Positions 49,345-60,214 of a stretch of 64,000 nucleotides of DNA are shown piece by piece. The stretch lies in assembly GCA_004194705.1 (NCBI GenBank), contig SADC01001382.1, forward strand, positions 434,001 to 498,000, written 5' to 3'. Position 1 is the stretch's first letter. Every line of letters begins with the position of its first letter. The notes beneath the pieces were generated by a model, which was given only the letters and a program-made list of their open reading frames with translations, did no database searches and had not been told where the DNA came from. Origin of the DNA: Ditylenchus dipsaci. Its lineage: Eukaryota; Nematoda; Chromadorea; Rhabditida; Anguinidae. The position numbers were made by a program, and so were the translations under genes.

Positions 49345-50584
49345 CACTATTATAGTCCCTCCATACTAGAATTTTTTAAAAAAGCGACCCAAAATCGCCT
49401 CCCGAACTCATTTTTTCTGCTCAACGCGATAAAAGAGACATATCTGAACACTTTCTGAAAACAAAATGAAAAAAATTGCCTCCCGCCCCTCCTGCAAAAG
49501 TGGTCCTTTTAGGGTATTTTTCACCAATTTTAGTTTTTTTGGTTGAAGTAGGGCAGCCCGAAAATCACGGTGTATGCACCTTTTAGACCCCGGAAATAAT
49601 ATAAAAGACAAAAAAAAGTTGTCAGAAAGTTGTTTACAGCTAAAAATTGCAAAAAAAATTGGTTTGCCTTGGTCTCCCAAGGTGAAAAAAACGCGAAATA
49701 TTTCAAAAAAAAATATTTTTTAATTCGCGCCGAAATATTTTTAAAAGAAATAAGGGCTGTATAGGGAGGGGAAGGGAATAAAAGGGGGCCACTAATCACA
49801 CAGGGCCCACTAACAAGAAGAAGTTGAACATAGTTTTGAATACTGGGGCCTACCGCATAAATAACTCTGGTATGCATGTTTTTTCATGCATCCAGAGTCG
49901 CTTTCGAGTGATTTGTGTCTAAGATATGTGGGTGTGCGCATCTCAACTCCAAGCCTCCTGCGAAGGGGAAGAATAAATTACTTTTTTAACAATAGCATAT
50001 GATACCCTGGTTATGTTCAAAAAATAGTAATAAACTAAAAGATCGAGGAAAATAATTAAAAGAAATAAAAGATTTTAAAAAATAAAAATAAATAAACGAT
50101 TTTGTTTATTTGTCTAAGCGTTTAGTGACTTTCTAGAGTCAGAATTTCATGGAAAAAAGATAGAAATTTTTACGGCTCTCTCCTGTTTCGTCCCAAATTG
50201 TTTCCGCCAAAAATCGTCATAGCCAAAAACGTTGCATTTTTAATTAATTAGTTCTCTACATATGGTTTTTCTAACCAATTTTGTGGATATTCTCATTGTT
50301 TCATCTCAAGTTTATACGTAAATTGATGCTAGAGAGCAGAGCTATATTTTGTGTATATGGTTGTAAATGACCATGTCTGCAATATTTGCTGAAAAAATCC
50401 AAAACTTCTCAAAAAAATCCAGGATTCCGGAAAGTTTATGGTTTTCAGCAAATATTGCAGACAGGGTCATCTGCAGCCTCATGCTCAAAATGTGCCTGCG
50501 CTGATTATCTTGTTGGTTAGGCAAGAGTGTGAAGAACACTTTGACACCAAACTTGTAAATAAAAGGAGCTAAAAAAAGGGTATG
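49345..50584. other. Repeat fragments, no gene
   Basis: 49820-49965 holds the shared CTACCGCATAAATAACTCTG / GTGCGCATCTCAAC block. 50350-50480 has inverted CAGCAAATATTGCAGAC words. No exons recognised. Confidence 0.4.
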
Positions 50585-50648
50585 CACCCAGTGGTAGTCG
50601 AACCTGTGACCTAAGGCGATGCGTATATGAAGTGTATCTCCCCCATAA
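50585..50648 (-). other. tRNA-like relic
   Basis: The minus strand reads GGGGGAGATACACTTCATATA, then CGCATCGCCTTAGGTCACAG and a T-arm GGTTCGACTACC before GGGTGCA. Similar to 31485-31545. Pairing is incomplete, so it is probably tRNA-derived. Confidence 0.3.
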
Positions 50649-50671
50649 AAAAATTAACAAAACTAGTAAGT

Positions 50672-53315
50672 TTAGTCAAAGTAGTCATCTAAATCCACTT
50701 GTGGATCTAACAGATTTTCTTCAATTTCCATAATATTTGTTTGGTTTAGAATTAAGTTTTCCATAGTTTCTTCTAGGTCAGTTTCCCCAATCAGCACTGC
50801 TCCACACACTCTCGAGTCTTTGGTGATTACTTTGATGTATTCTGCTTGTTCGCTAACCCGAAAATGAATTTTAAATGGTTTCTCTAGTTTTGATGCTCCA
50901 AAGTCGCCGAGCAGAACAACCTAAAAATTAAATAAATATACTTTTTCTAATCTTTTTGAGAGTTACCTTGTAGCCAAAAATGTTGTCACGTGAGAGAACA
51001 GGTCAAAGGCAATGTCAAGCAATATGTCAGGTTCCACCATTGCACGTGCGCAATATATGCCCATCTGCCGAGCTTGAGTCCACAATCGAATCTACAGTAC
51101 AGTAAAGTTGTGTGACTATAAATTTCCAGTGTTTTGCTGAGCTCACTCCACTCTCACTCACAGGTTTTTTTGTTCTCACTCTTACTCAGAGCCGGTAAGG
51201 ACAAATTTCGTTCTCACTCACAGTCCAAAAAAGCGTCCTCATCCTCAAACAAGCTTCAATTCCGGCTTCATTCTCGCTGCGTCTCACTCACAGCCTGTGA
51301 GGGCAAATGTCATTCTCAATCACTCTCACTCACAGGTCTAAAAGTGTCATCAGCAAAACACTGGAAGTATCTTTGATGCATGACGCAGTGAATATAATCG
51401 ATATTTATCGAAAAATTTGACTTTTTGACGCCAAATCTGAGGTCAGCGATCCAAATTACCTCTATGAACAGGTCAAATAATCCAAAATAATAATAGAGCC
51501 TCTGGGTGACGTCGACACTCCGAATCATTGTAGTAACCACTAACTCTTATCCATTGAACCATGCTTCATAAGAATTAATAACACAAATTAATAACAAGGA
51601 GCAGGCAATAGTTGCCTGCTCCTTTAACCAGTCTTTTTGCAAAATTGAAGGGTTTAGGAAAATTGAGCAGTAAAAGACTTCAAAGATTAGGGCCAAAAAT
51701 TAAGGAATCTTGGGTGGAACCAGTGATGTGTAGTTCTGTGTGTAGTCGATGTGTAGTGTTATGTGTAGTAGCCAGAGAAAAATTTTTCAAGTTAAGAGCC
51801 CGGAGCAAATTTTTTTAACTACGAATTTGGAGTCAGAGAAAATTTTTCAGATTAAGATTTCGGAGCCGGAGCAAAAACGCAAAAATACACCACTGGTGCG
51901 AACTACATCGAGACTTGCTTGCATAGCTCAAGTTGTTAAGTGCCAAAAACGTAACTTGACTCCAATGAGGTTTGTCTTTGGCCCAAGAAGCTGTGCAAAC
52001 ATCACCAGCAGCATATACATCTGCCACAGTGGTCATCATGTGCTCATCCACTAGGATGCCACCATCTTCTGATATGGCTAACTAAATCGAGTTATAAAAA
52101 ATAAAAAGAACAGCAGCTGCAAAGTCACCATATTGCATTCCCTTGACCACATATCTGAGTTTGGGTTGACACCAGTTGCTTCGATGACCAAATCACAACC
52201 CACAACTTCTCCTGTGCTTAACGTCGCCCATATATTCCACTTAGTATTTTCAGGAAAAAGACTAATAATAGATGAGCTCTGATTAGTCGGAGCAACAGAG
52301 CCCTGGACATGAGTCACTTCTGCATCTCTGATAACATGCACATGTCTTGTCTAAAAATTCATAAAAGTTTATTTTGAAAAGACCTATCAATACCTTGGAA
52401 GTCGAAGCTTGTTGAAGGCTGTCCAGCCAGTTAGGTCCTAAAGCACAACCAACAGTCTCTTTTCTAGTGGACTTTTCACTAGCTTTGCACTCCTCAATAA
52501 TAGTGAACTGACGCACTCTCCCTTCTTCCTTGGTCTCACCATCTAATCGTCCAGCTGAAAGTTTTGGCTCAAAAATTTAGCTGCACCTTCATCAAAATAT
52601 GTAGCGGAGATAGAGGCGTGTCGAATCACCCAAATTACTTCAACATTCTTTAGTTCATATCTTGAATTTGATCGATTTTAATTATAAAAACTGACACAAT
52701 GTTGAAAAAATGTATACACCAATTCCGTAGCGATGCCTCCATTACCCACCAGAATGATTCTTCGTCCTTGCGACAGTCGTCTCCTCAAGTCATCAATGCT
52801 TTCAGTATCACGTATTTGCAGCACATTTGGATGAAGAAGAGTTGTCTTGGGTGAGGCACCAGTCGCTATGCACAGTTTGTGGTAGTGGAGGGTCTGAGAG
52901 TCACTCAAATGTATCATCTAAATGGGAATTTAACAGATTTGTAGGAATTTGTCAATCCGAACCTTCCTGGAAGGATCCCATGCAACGACATCCTCTTGAA
53001 TAACACGAATATTGGGTGAGTGACCATAATGTTTGTCAGCATAGCATTCTCCAACCGTAAATGATTGAGTGACTTCACCTAGCTGGATAAATAGAACGAG
53101 ATCCTACATATACAAACTACAAGTTTACTATCTCACCTTCTCTACATTATTGACCACTTTGATAAAACCGGTGCTTCCACAAACAAGAATAATTTCCCAT
53201 TTAATCTCATGCCTGTGGCAGGAAATTTGTCTTCTAACATAGAATTTAGCTCTTCAACACAGCAAATACCAGCCACTCCTCCCCCAACCACAACATATTT
53301 CAGTGTGTCTGACAT
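50672..53315 (-). CDS. PYROXD1: PYROXD1-like FAD/NAD-dependent pyridine nucleotide-disulfide oxidoreductase
   Basis: Class I flavoprotein oxidoreductase of the PYROXD1 branch, which lacks the redox CxxxxC. Exons: 53137-53315 (ATG 53315), 52963-53082, 52718-52917, 52394-52660, 52129-52350, 51956-52081, 50967-51091, 50672-50920; about 496 residues when the breaks are bridged (human protein about 500). Motifs: [11 protein letters not shown] (FAD), [31 protein letters not shown] (NAD), [48 protein letters not shown] (second FAD contact), [29 protein letters not shown], and the tail [11 protein letters not shown]. Single bases appear to be missing near 53205, 52567 and 50978. Splice sites and residues are otherwise well kept. 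A TTGCAG acceptor ends 2 nt before the ATG. It follows RNase H1 on the same strand, 325 bp away. Confidence 0.93.
51126..51366. mobile_element. MITE with CCAGTGTTTTGCTGA ends in PYROXD1 intron
   Basis: CCAGTGTTTTGCTGA pairs with TCAGCAAAACACTGG. Between them TCTCACTCACAG words are repeated about five times in one orientation, so this is word-built but not symmetric. Confidence 0.75.
51598..51626. repeat. Perfect short hairpin
   Basis: AGGAGCAGGCAA, short loop, TTGCCTGCTCCT, in the 51092-51955 PYROXD1 intron. It may be the tip of a decayed foldback. Confidence 0.55.
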
Positions 53316-53317
53316 TT

Positions 53318-53330
53318 CTGCAACCAAAAT
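53318..53330 (-). promoter_or_regulatory. Splice acceptor 2 nt before the PYROXD1 start (trans-splice candidate)
   Basis: TTTTGGTTGCAG ends just before AAATGTCAG. With no upstream coding exon, it is either a 5'-UTR intron end or a spliced-leader site. Confidence 0.5.
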
Positions 53331-53458
53331 TGTGTAGAATTAGAGAAGTAATAACAGAAGCTGGATTTCAATTGATTTGATTGAACTTTGTAAATCAAAA
53401 TTAAATCATTTCAGATGGTCAGATGATTAACGAGGAGAACAAAGGCAAAATACAAAAA

Positions 53459-53464
53459 TTTATT
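53459..53464 (-). promoter_or_regulatory. Candidate polyadenylation signal of RNase H1
   Basis: AATAAA on the minus strand, about 180 nt after the RNase H1 stop and 145 nt before the PYROXD1 ATG. Confidence 0.45.
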
Positions 53465-53640
53465 GGCCGCAGTAACGATTACATGGATACTAAAAGCTTC
53501 ATATCTCCTAAAAACCGCGGACTTCGTACTAATGAAACCGAAGATAATTAAAATAAAAAACTTTGTTGCAACATGTAATAGCAATGAACAAAACAACACC
53601 GTTTAATGTTCAATCAGCATTATTGTAAAGCATTCCTTCT

Positions 53641-55939
53641 TCAAGTATTTCTCTGGTAAAGCACAGCACCTTGACGAGCAAGTTCATCCTAAACGAATTG
53701 AATTTAGTAGGATTAGTAAAAATCAAAAACCAACCGCCATTTCGTTTCCATGGATTCCAACGTGTGCCTTGACGTGCTCAAATGTTACTTGTATACTTTC
53801 CAACAAACCGTCCAGTTGCTTCAGCAGATCAACGTTTCTAAAAGCATTGCTCAGTCGAAAATCAAAACAGTCGAAGAAAACGTACAGTACAGCCGTGCCA
53901 TCCTTTTCTTCCAATTGTTTCGCTTCCATGCCTTACGCCACATAGTCAGAGAGTTTATCAAGCTGAAGTTTACGACAAGAAAGTTCAAGCAGTAATGAGT
54001 GAGAGTATCTTACAGCATACTGTCCGTCCTAACAATGACGTGAGGAAAGCTGTTACGAATAGCCTTAAAGTAAAGTTTTAAATTCTGTCATAGCTTTTAT
54101 CATAACTCACCTGCTGCAGAGCAATTATCACAGCTGTGTATTCGGCGCGATTGTTTGTGGCCTCACCTTCAACTGGTGCTGATGTATTGTCTGAAAAAAA
54201 AATAGGCATGAATAGAAAAGGCAAAACAAACCCGGATGCCCGTCTCCCCAAAACACCCCATATCCAGCCTGAAATTTATAGTTCATCGATTTACAAACTT
54301 AAAAGCTTCTTACAATCAAACCTTGGCTGCGTTAGAGCCCCAACGCTTTCCGTTGTTACTGCAGGCTCCATCAGTGTAAACAATAGGGATGTTAGCCGAC
54401 CTCTCATCAGAGACACTGCTGCCACTGAAAAAAAACTATTTCGAATATCGTACAGTCGACGCTCTCCATAACGGACCCCTCCATAACGGACAGCGGAGCA
54501 ACAGAACCTTTGGGCCCCACTCGCCAGAACCAAAGGGTCCCAGTCATTTTAAGTCTAATCTATGCAAAAAAATGTTCAATTTGAATTCGCGCCTTACTTA
54601 TTTTTCGCATAGATTAGACTTAAAATGACTGGGACCCCTTTGGTTCTGGCGAGTGGGGCCCCAAAGGTTCTGGATAGCCCGGACAGCTCTCCATAACGGA
54701 CAAAAAATTTGGCCGATTTGGTCAGAGTTAGTATAATTTGACCTAAATCGACGCTCTACATAACGGACGCTCTCTATAACGGACGAAAAGTCGGTCCCTT
54801 CGGGTCCGTTATAGAGAGCGTCGACTGTACAAGCACACAGTTTAAAAAAAGATTAAAGGCCCTTTTATAAAGGCGAATACCAGTTTTTTCAAAAATCGCG
54901 ATTTTCAATGTCTTAATTATGTAGCTCTGCAGAAATGATACACAGAATTGAATTCTTGCAGTTTTCCATTAAACACATAAAACCGGCAAACACAGCGTGT
55001 GTCAAAATTACTCTACCACTCCCGAAAAATTTAGCTATGTAGCAACATGCCTGGTTGATTTCTCAATATTTCTATACTAGAATTGTAATCTCTTCAGGTA
55101 TATGCAATTTTTGACGAATGTTGCAGACGATCCGATAGGAAGTTGGAGACTTTCGATGTTTAGGGCCACAAAATTTGGAAATCGACCGGGAAAAGAGCTA
55201 CATACCTAGTTTTTTCTTGAGTGTCCGCGTAATTTTAACACACCCTGTACAATGAAGATTTAGGTGTAAAAAGTGTAGGACCATCTTTTGATCCTTGAGA
55301 GGTACACGCTTATCAGAGATGAGACTATATCCAACAACAAGTGAAAATTCAAGACCTTGGTGATATAAAACTAATTTCTAGAATTCTGATTGGATCTATC
55401 AGATTTAGCGTGATGGCTACTACTACACAGAAAAGGCATAAAGAATAAAAAATATATTCAAAACATACTTACGGCTTAGGTTTTTTCGGTGCAAAAACGC
55501 TAGGAACAAGAGCTCTTACATTCTTTACCAAGCTATTTTCATGTGTGACATCTTCGTGCTTCCTCTTCTTGCCATGAACCCCGTTTGTTTCCGTGATATC
55601 TATTTTAAATTTAGTGCGTATTCCTACAGAACTGGAAGAAGCCACATGGTTCGAAGTGGACGTCAATTGAGTAGTGACTAAGGTTAACGAAACTAAATTG
55701 TTCACATTTTTTGTGAAATTCAAAAATTACCTGACTTGTGTTCATCAACGAATCCTTCAGCTTCTTCTTTACTATTGAACTTCTTGTATTTAGCACCCTT
55801 GAAGCCCTTGACCATCTTCTCGCAATCACCCCAGCTATGGTAGATCCCGACCGTGTGGCCTCTAGCTACTGAAGTTGAATGAATAAGTAAACAGATAAAA
55901 AAAGTTGCATTGACAATAAAAACCTGCGTAGAAAGGCAT
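53641..55939 (-). CDS. Ribonuclease H1 (RNA-DNA hybrid endonuclease), intact
   Basis: Cuts the RNA strand of RNA-DNA hybrids. Exons: 55924-55939, 55731-55868, 55473-55677, 54322-54424, 54232-54268, 54111-54190, 54014-54063, 53891-53962, 53735-53837, 53641-53688; 852 nt, 283 residues, all in phase. N-terminal hybrid-binding domain: MPFYAVARGHTVGIYHSW, YKKFNSKEEAEGFV. A linker with a basic patch GKKRKHED and KKPKP may be a nuclear signal. Catalytic residues: Asp in VYTDGACSNNG, Glu in TNNRAEYTA, Asp in VRTDSM, then WRKAWKRNNW (basic protrusion), His/Asp region VKAHVGIHGNEMADELARQG. One hybrid-binding domain is present here. The start ATG lies 10 nt after a TTTGTCAG acceptor. Intron 54425-55472 hosts a pogo-like MITE. 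No mitochondrial leader is evident. Confidence 0.96.
54451..54829. mobile_element. pogo/Tigger-like MITE with TCCATAACGGAC words
   Basis: TACAGTCGACGCTCTCCATA and the inverse at the right. CTCCATAACGGAC words follow, then an internal hairpin 54500-54680 (CAGAACCTTTGGGCCCCACT and inverse) that also occurs alone at 59953-60124. It lies in RNase H1 intron 54425-55472. Confidence 0.85.
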
Positions 55940-56146
55940 CCCGATTTGTCTGACAAATTTCAGGAATATTTTGCAAATTTTCCAGTAAATCTGTAAAAAT
56001 ATAGGTGCAATTGATCGATCATATGCACATACTAAAAGTATAAAGAAGAGTAGCTACTCTATTACAAATTAAACTCGAACAACAAACAGCAGCATTTATT
56101 TTTGCCCTTGCGAAAAATTGGGAATGAGGGCATTTAAAGAACCATG
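55940..56146. promoter_or_regulatory. Upstream region of RNase H1
   Basis: Short AT-rich gap between the RNase H1 start and the transposon cluster. Probably holds the promoter and the TTTGTCAG acceptor at 55950-55957. No TATA-like site is convincing. Confidence 0.35.
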
Positions 56147-56326
56147 TAGGGTTGTCGACCGGTCGAAATTTTCGACCGGTCGAGTCGATGGAAGGTCGAA
56201 AGTCGAAAATTTCGACCGGTCGGGTCGAGTCGAAGGTCGAAAGTCGAAATTTTCGACCGGTCGAGTCGAGTCGAAGGTCGAAAGTCGAAAATTTCGACCG
56301 GTCGAGTCGAAGGTCGAAATTTTGGC

Positions 56327-57820
56327 GTAGGGGCGTTAGGCCCCTTTTTTCCATTTGTGGAAAAAAGGGCCAAACGACTTACGTAAGTCGTTTGGCCCCT
56401 TTTTTCCACTTTTTCAAATACGCGCCTTTTTTAGTTTTATTGTTTTTTGCTGTTTGTTGTTTTTTTATTATTATTTTCTTGAATAACCGTCATAAACTAA
56501 TTTTTATAAGACTATTAGGCTCTCTCCTGTTATATCCAAAACTGTTACATCTAAAAATGGTTCTAGTTTTATCTGGTTCTCGCCAAAAGTTCTAGCACGG
56601 TTCTAGCTTTTCATTTTAAATTTTGTTATTTTCCATATAGTATTAGAGGGAAAGCCTGAAGTATTGTATCATAAATAAATTGAACTTAAAAGGCTAAAAC
56701 CTTGCTGGAACTTTTGGCGAGAACCTGATAAAACTAGAACCATTTTTAGATGTAACAGTTTTGGATATAACAGGAGAGAGCCGACTATTAAGCCTCAGGG
56801 TGGATAGGGAACTACCTGGCACCTCCTCCAAATGGGTATCCATCTCTAAAAACCAAAATTTTGGATTTAGCTGAAACTAACTAAAAGTCATTCTACCCTA
56901 TCCATAATCGTGTTCTAAACACGGTTTGATAATGCTAAAACAGCAATTTGACTTGCAGGAGCCCCAGTTCTGCATTAATCACGTATCCCGAAGAGTAACC
57001 AGGTGGTGCTCAGGTTGTTCTACCTAGGTAACGGTACTCTGGTGGAAATGCCTCCGTAGTAGTAGCCAGGCAGTGTTACCCAATGCTCAAATGGTTTAGG
57101 TGGATGAAGATACCTGGAAAAGAATGGGTACATCTAGTAAGTGGATACCTAGGCAGATAGGTCGAAATGAGGGAGTTAACTGGTTGGTCTACTCAGTCCG
57201 GGTCCATATCCGGGTACAAGTGGTGGATTTGGATGTCCACCTGGGTCAATTTTTTCTCTCTCTTATTTTCGGCTTCGAGAAGCTATTACGTTCACTTATT
57301 CTGATAATCTGAATATACTCTGTAAATTCCAAACTGTCATTTTAGCTATTTTACCAAAACTCAAAATTACCCTAGAAAATGGCATTTTACTATTGTCAAA
57401 CCTTTTTTAGAATGCTCAAATTACTGCAAAAAACAGATTTTGGAAACCCAAACACATGAAAAAAATTTCACCAAATGGACGACCATTTGGTTGGGTTGGT
57501 GCATAAATCATCCAATAATACGGGTGCTAGATTATAGAAAAACATCTTAAGTGATAAGAATTTTTACAAGAAAAAAAGATTAATTTGAAAATCTTTGCTG
57601 AGGAATTTAGCAGCCAGAGGGAGAATTCACCGTAGGGAAATCTACCAGAAGGAGTATACACCGCGGGAAAATTTACCTGGAGCCAAGATTATGAAAAGCA
57701 CAAAAACAATAAAAATAAATAAAAGGCGCGTATTTAAAAAAGTGGAAAAAAGGGGCCAAACGACTTACGTAAGTCGTTTGGCCCTTTTTTCCACAAATGG
57801 AAAAAAGGGGCCTAAAGGCT
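56327..57820. mobile_element. Inverted element with GGCCCCTTTTTTCCA arms
   Basis: Arms 56327-56440 and 57722-57820 carry GGCCCCTTTTTTCCACTTTTT and a perfect hairpin centred on AAACGACTTACGTAAGTCGTTT in each arm. The inside holds the 56517-56783 element and unremarkable DNA (57590-57680 has GGGAAATCTACC words). Confidence 0.75.
56517..56783. mobile_element. 267-bp near-perfect hairpin element
   Basis: GGCTCTCTCCTGTTATATCC and inverse; arms also contain AACTGTTACATCTAAAAATG and GTTCTCGCCAAAAGTTC. A single decayed end (CTCTCTCCTGTTTCGTCCCA) is at 50177. Confidence 0.85.
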
Positions 57821-58616
57821 ACGACCCGAAATTTTCGACCAGTAGGGTCGAAGGTCAAAATCTTTGACCGGTCAAGTCAAAATTCGGACAAATGCACGTA
57901 ACAGCACAACAATTTTATTGAAATTAACTATCGCTTTGTTTTGTTTTTTTCGCCTTCTTCAAAGTCTCATCCACCAGATTAGCTTTGATGATGAGCAGGT
58001 TAGCTGCCGTTTGCTTTGCCAATCGAGATCTGAGTTCTTACTGAAATAGTGATTTTAAAGACAAATTAACTACGCTGAACATGAATCTGACGTGTAATCT
58101 AACAGTTTTGCACATGAATGACCGACAACCTAGCGAAAATAAAACGTTCTGGGCAAATCGGGCAAATCGCCCAAAAAGGTCAATTTGCCCTAAAAAAGTG
58201 CTGCAAAAAGACTTTTTTTTTATGCTAATATACTTTTTTGCTGCTAAAATACTTTTTTTTGCTGCAAACGTTGTTTTATTCACGAGCCTTCTTCGCAGCA
58301 TTTTTCACTAGAAATATCAACTATCATACATATTTTGCTGTCAATTTGTCCACAAAATTTTTATTATTTTTTCGGAACGAATAAACCATGATATTCAACC
58401 CAAAAATTGTGTGCTGAAAACAGTTTGTTGAGACAAAAATCCTGTTTTGACTCGTGCAGTTAAATTCGTGCAGGTTATGTAGTCTGAAAATTTATTCGTC
58501 GTGAGAACATATGCAATTGAAACAAAAATTTCCTTCGATGGAAGGTCGAAAGTCGAAATTTTCGACCGGTCGAGTCGAAGGTCGAAAGTCGAAAGACTCG
58601 ACCGGTCGGGTCGAGT

Positions 58617-59354
58617 CTAGAGTTGTGGAAATGTCCGGACATTTTCAAATCGGACATATGTCCGGCATATGTCCGGACATATGTCCGACATTCGGACATT
58701 TTCGGACATTTTCTGTTAACCCGAGTAAATATGTCTTATAATAAGATAAAGACCAAGAATGAGCACAAATAAGCTTTATTGACATCAACCAAGGACAAAC
58801 AACACTATTCTCCGATATCATTCAACAAAAATTCAAATTCATTCAATAGATTGAATCTAATAATACTGTTATTCAGGTGTTCCAGGTACCTGGAGTACCT
58901 GAAAATTTTTAAAAAATTCTAAATCTAAAAAAAAGCTATGCCATCATAGGCAAAATCGTGTGCAGAATTGCGTTTGTTAAAACTAAAATTGCGATTGAAG
59001 TCACCAAAAACCCAAACCTCGTGGTGGGTACCACCTGGTCAGGTGGATATCCGCCTCGGTACCTGAAAAAATAAAAATATTTGAAATCGAAAACAAACCA
59101 TCTTTCATGATATCCTGTTTGAGGCTTGGACATGGCAACCTGAAACATAATTATAAGCAGAAATTAGAAGAATTTCAGTGAGCAGAAGTGAAGAATGATT
59201 TTGCCGGACTAAGAGTAATGAAATAATCGCTGAGACAAAAAAAACAAGAAAATGTCCGATTTTTAGTTAACGGGACATTTTCTAAAATGTCCGGACATAT
59301 GTCCGGCCATATGTCCGGACATATGCCCGGACATATGTCCATTTCACAACTCTA
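58617..59354. mobile_element. 0.74-kb element with ATGT-CCGGACAT word arms
   Basis: CTAGAGTTGTGGAAATGTCC and GTCCATTTCACAACTCTAG are the ends; each arm repeats the palindromic word ATGTCCGGACAT four to six times. The interior (58740-59220) has a short minus ORF (MSKPQTGYHERW) of no known family. Confidence 0.85.
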
Positions 59355-59550
59355 GTCGAGTCGAAGGTCGAAAGTCGAAATTTTCGACCGGTCGGGTCGA
59401 GTCGAAGGTCGAAAGTCGAAATTTTCGACCGGTCGGGTCGAGTCGAAGGTCGAAAGTCGAAAAATTTCGACTTTTCGACCTTAAAGGTCGAAATCGACCG
59501 GTCGAGTCGACAACCCTAGAAGCATGGTTTTTGAGGGTTGGATCACATTT

Positions 59551-59600
59551 CGTAGCGCGACATTTCATATCGCGACATTTCGTATCGCGACATTTCAAGG
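59551..59600. repeat. Three-copy tandem word CGCGACATTTCGTAT
   Basis: Three near copies of TAKCGCGACATTTC at 15-16 nt spacing. Similar in style to foldback arms; no inverted partner seen. Confidence 0.6.
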
Positions 59601-59669
59601 AGCATGACCACCTAAAGCTAAGTCCCCAATGGAGCTCTTTCACTCTCACTCGCACTCTGCTTCTCATTC

Positions 59670-59922
59670 TCGGTATAGCAACGACTCGGTACAACAAATG
59701 ACTCGGTACACCGACTCGGTACAACGTACGACTCGGTACACCGACTCGGTACAAGTACGACTCGATACACCGACTCGGTACAAGTACGACTCGGTACAAC
59801 GACTCGGTACAAGTATGACTCGGTACACCGACTCGGTACAACGTACGACTCGGTACACCGACGCGGTACAAGTACGACTCAATACACCGACTCGGTACAA
59901 CGAGTCGGTACAATTTTCACAA
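59670..59922. repeat. Tandem array of GACTCGGTACAMC
   Basis: About seventeen degenerate copies of a 12-15 nt word ACTCGGTACAAC / ACTCGGTACACCG. It generates a false ORF of nearly 190 codons (VPSRCTESY...) on the minus strand. Confidence 0.85.
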
Positions 59923-59952
59923 ATTTTTCTTCAAGTGTGTTTTCATGGCTAT

Positions 59953-60124
59953 CCAGAACCTTTGGGCCCCACTCGCCAGAACCAAAGGGTCCCAGTCATT
60001 TTAAGTCTAATCTATGCGAAAAATAAGTAAGGCGCGAATTCAAATTGAACATTTTTTTGCATAGATTAGACTTAAAATGACTGGGACCCCTTTGGTTCTG
60101 GCGAGTGGGGCCCCAAAGGTTCTG
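59953..60124. repeat. 172-bp hairpin identical to the core of the 54451 MITE
   Basis: CAGAACCTTTGGGCCCCACT and GTCCCAGTCATTTTAAGTCT with exact complements on the other arm. Here it lacks the TACAGTC outer ends. Confidence 0.8.
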
Positions 60125-60214
60125 TTGCTCCGTTTTCATTTCCCTAATTCTAACCTTCATTTGACAAAATTTATGTTTTCATTGTTATTGACCGCCATTT
60201 GTTATAGAATTAGA

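Larger units (their letters stand above)
56147..59519. mobile_element. Nested transposon cluster bounded by TCGACCGGTCGA arms
   Basis: TAGGGTTGTCGACCGGTCGA at the left and the inverse at the right bound 3.4 kb. Arms are words GTCGAAGGTCGAAAGTCGAAA and TTTTCGACCGGTCGAG. Similar arm blocks occur at 57820-57880 and 58535-58615, so there may be two former elements of one family. Three other families lie inside (listed separately). Long ORFs over the arms are repeat translations. Confidence 0.75.

Noticed and set aside
52567..52600. A 32-nt intron explaining the PYROXD1 frame change
   Set aside because: It would delete the conserved GAAKFL segment and is shorter than any other intron here.
56152..56595. 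147-codon plus-strand ORF
   Set aside because: Runs across CGACCGG words and a different nested element; not conserved-looking.
59344..59913. 189-codon minus-strand ORF rich in VPSRCTES
   Set aside because: Read through the GACTCGGTACA tandem array and the CGACCGG arms; no start context or exons.
59670..59922. CRISPR-like array
   Set aside because: Repeats are back to back without unique spacers, drift freely, and the DNA is eukaryotic.
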